From: Chitinophaga pinensis
Lineage (GTDB): Bacteria; Bacteroidota; Bacteroidia; Chitinophagales; Chitinophagaceae
Assembly (NCBI GenBank): GCA_945865645.1
Contig: CAMBEI010000024.1
Location: 1-33,585, forward strand
DNA length: 33,585 nucleotides
Direction of reading: 5' to 3'
The position numbers and the translations under genes were made by a program. This document shows, piece after piece, positions 33,077 through 33,585 of this stretch. How positions within the stretch are numbered: the stretch's first letter is position 1; the number at the start of each line of letters is the position of its first letter. The notes below the pieces were generated by a model, which was not told the DNA's origin, did no database searches, and saw only the letters and a program-made list of their open reading frames with translations.

Positions 33077-33585
33077 TTAAGCATTTTGAGTAGTAGATTT
33101 ATCTGACGTTGCCAAAGCATAGATTACCAAACCAAAACCAATTTTATTAATGGCATCTCCAATATTATAAACTATATCCATTGATAGACCCTGGAACATT
33201 TTTATTCCAAAGAATCCACCTTCTGTACCAGCAATATAACCAATAGGATAAATTGCCCATCCAACAAGTACAAACCAACCAAGTGTTTTAACTGCTTTTT
33301 GAACTGCAGGACCTGCGTTATTTGCGAGTTTTGCTATTTCACCAAACCAAACTAAATATACTATATAAAAGTAGGCTATACCACTAACTAAACCCCAAAT
33401 CCAGCTTTGCGTTTCTTTACCATAAATAGCTTCACCAATATAACCAGTAACTAGCATTACTATTGATGCAAATATTAATTGCCACAATAAACCAATTTTT
33501 GCACCTGCTTTTTTAGTAATCAGATAAAATTCTACACACATTAATGGTACAGTAAGAATCCAGTCAACATAGCGAAAAAATACTG
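33077..33585 (-). CDS. proteorhodopsin, light-driven proton pump (N-terminal part outside window)
   Basis: The frame is open to the window edge, so helices A, B and part of C are missing; an ATG at 33541 is internal. The visible protein begins VFFRYVDWILTVPLMCVEFY. In green proteorhodopsin numbering this gives Asp97 (proton acceptor, codon 33563-33565), Thr101, Met105 (colour tuning, 33539-33541) and Glu108 (proton donor, 33530-33532): the DTE pattern of proton pumps. Helix F has GWAIYPIGY, and helix G has NIGDAINKIGFG with the retinal Schiff-base Lys (codon 33143-33145). Helix E has WIWGLVSGIAYF, with Gly at the place that forms an antenna opening in xanthorhodopsin. Its product would use retinal from blh, next downstream. 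Confidence 0.96.
   Translation of the reverse strand, partial: VFFRYVDWILTVPLMCVEFYLITKKAGAKIGLLWQLIFASIVMLVTGYIGEAIYGKETQSWIWGLVSGIAYFYIVYLVWFGEIAKLANNAGPAVQKAVKTLGWFVLVGWAIYPIGYIAGTEGGFFGIKMFQGLSMDIVYNIGDAINKIGFGLVIYALATSDKSTTQNA

Noticed and set aside
33077..33585. Sodium- or chloride-pumping rhodopsin
   Set aside because: The helix C residues are D/T/E, not NDQ or NTQ/TSA, so a proton pump is the straightforward reading.
1..33585. tRNA or rRNA genes, CRISPR arrays, insertion sequences, prophage or defence islands
   Set aside because: None was recognised on either strand by eye; no transposase, integrase, repeat-spacer array or cloverleaf was found. A tRNA search program was not available.

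Overview
This AT-rich window looks like an ordinary chromosomal stretch of a free-living aquatic Bacteroidota, most likely a member of the Chitinophagaceae (Sediminibacterium-like). That placement is inference from gene content: an S46 dipeptidyl peptidase, a YHYH lipoprotein, a Bacteroidetes-type LptE, the small family often labelled 'ABC transporter ATPase', a proteorhodopsin with blh, candidate TANNTTTG (-7) promoter elements, and few Shine-Dalgarno sequences. No rRNA, tRNA, CRISPR array, insertion sequence or phage gene was seen.

Layout. 1-323: the 3' end of a SAM methyltransferase. 453-4882 (minus): glutaminyl cyclotransferase lipoprotein, saccharopine-dehydrogenase-family oxidoreductase, and a DPP11-type S46 peptidase. 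5022-7598 (plus): a secreted DUF4197 protein and a long helical-repeat protein. 7708-11390 (minus): dihydrolipoyl dehydrogenase, a YihY/BrkB membrane protein and MltG. 11458-15923 (minus): a compact gene string read as miaB, a sigma-54 activator, lptE, a TPR-like protein and secG, ending in a strong terminator. miaB is split by an apparent one-base deletion. 16138-18166: a degenerate histidine phosphatase, a small conserved protein and a CCG-domain Fe-S protein. 18364-20736 (plus): ATP-grasp protein, YceI and a LysE-family exporter. 20873-26595 (minus): VIT1-like transporter, rocD, ispE, a bifunctional-nuclease-family protein, etfA and etfB. 26698-29656: small TPR protein, tilS, rhomboid protease and rlmH. 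29931-30956: YHYH lipoprotein.

The most interesting part is the right edge (31217-33585, minus). Transcription order is rhodopsin, terminator, blh, then a DUF3050 protein. The rhodopsin runs off the window but shows the D/T/E residues of an outward proton pump, methionine at the colour-tuning site, and the retinal lysine. It also has a glycine where a carotenoid-antenna opening would be expected. Blh makes retinal from beta-carotene. The DUF3050 gene sits 49 bases behind blh and encodes a helical protein rich in conserved-looking Glu and His residues. It is a candidate for an undescribed partner in retinal or carotenoid handling.

The remaining genes are mostly housekeeping: lipoamide metabolism, isoprenoid precursor synthesis, tRNA and rRNA modification, envelope biogenesis, amino-acid and peptide catabolism, and ETF electron transfer.
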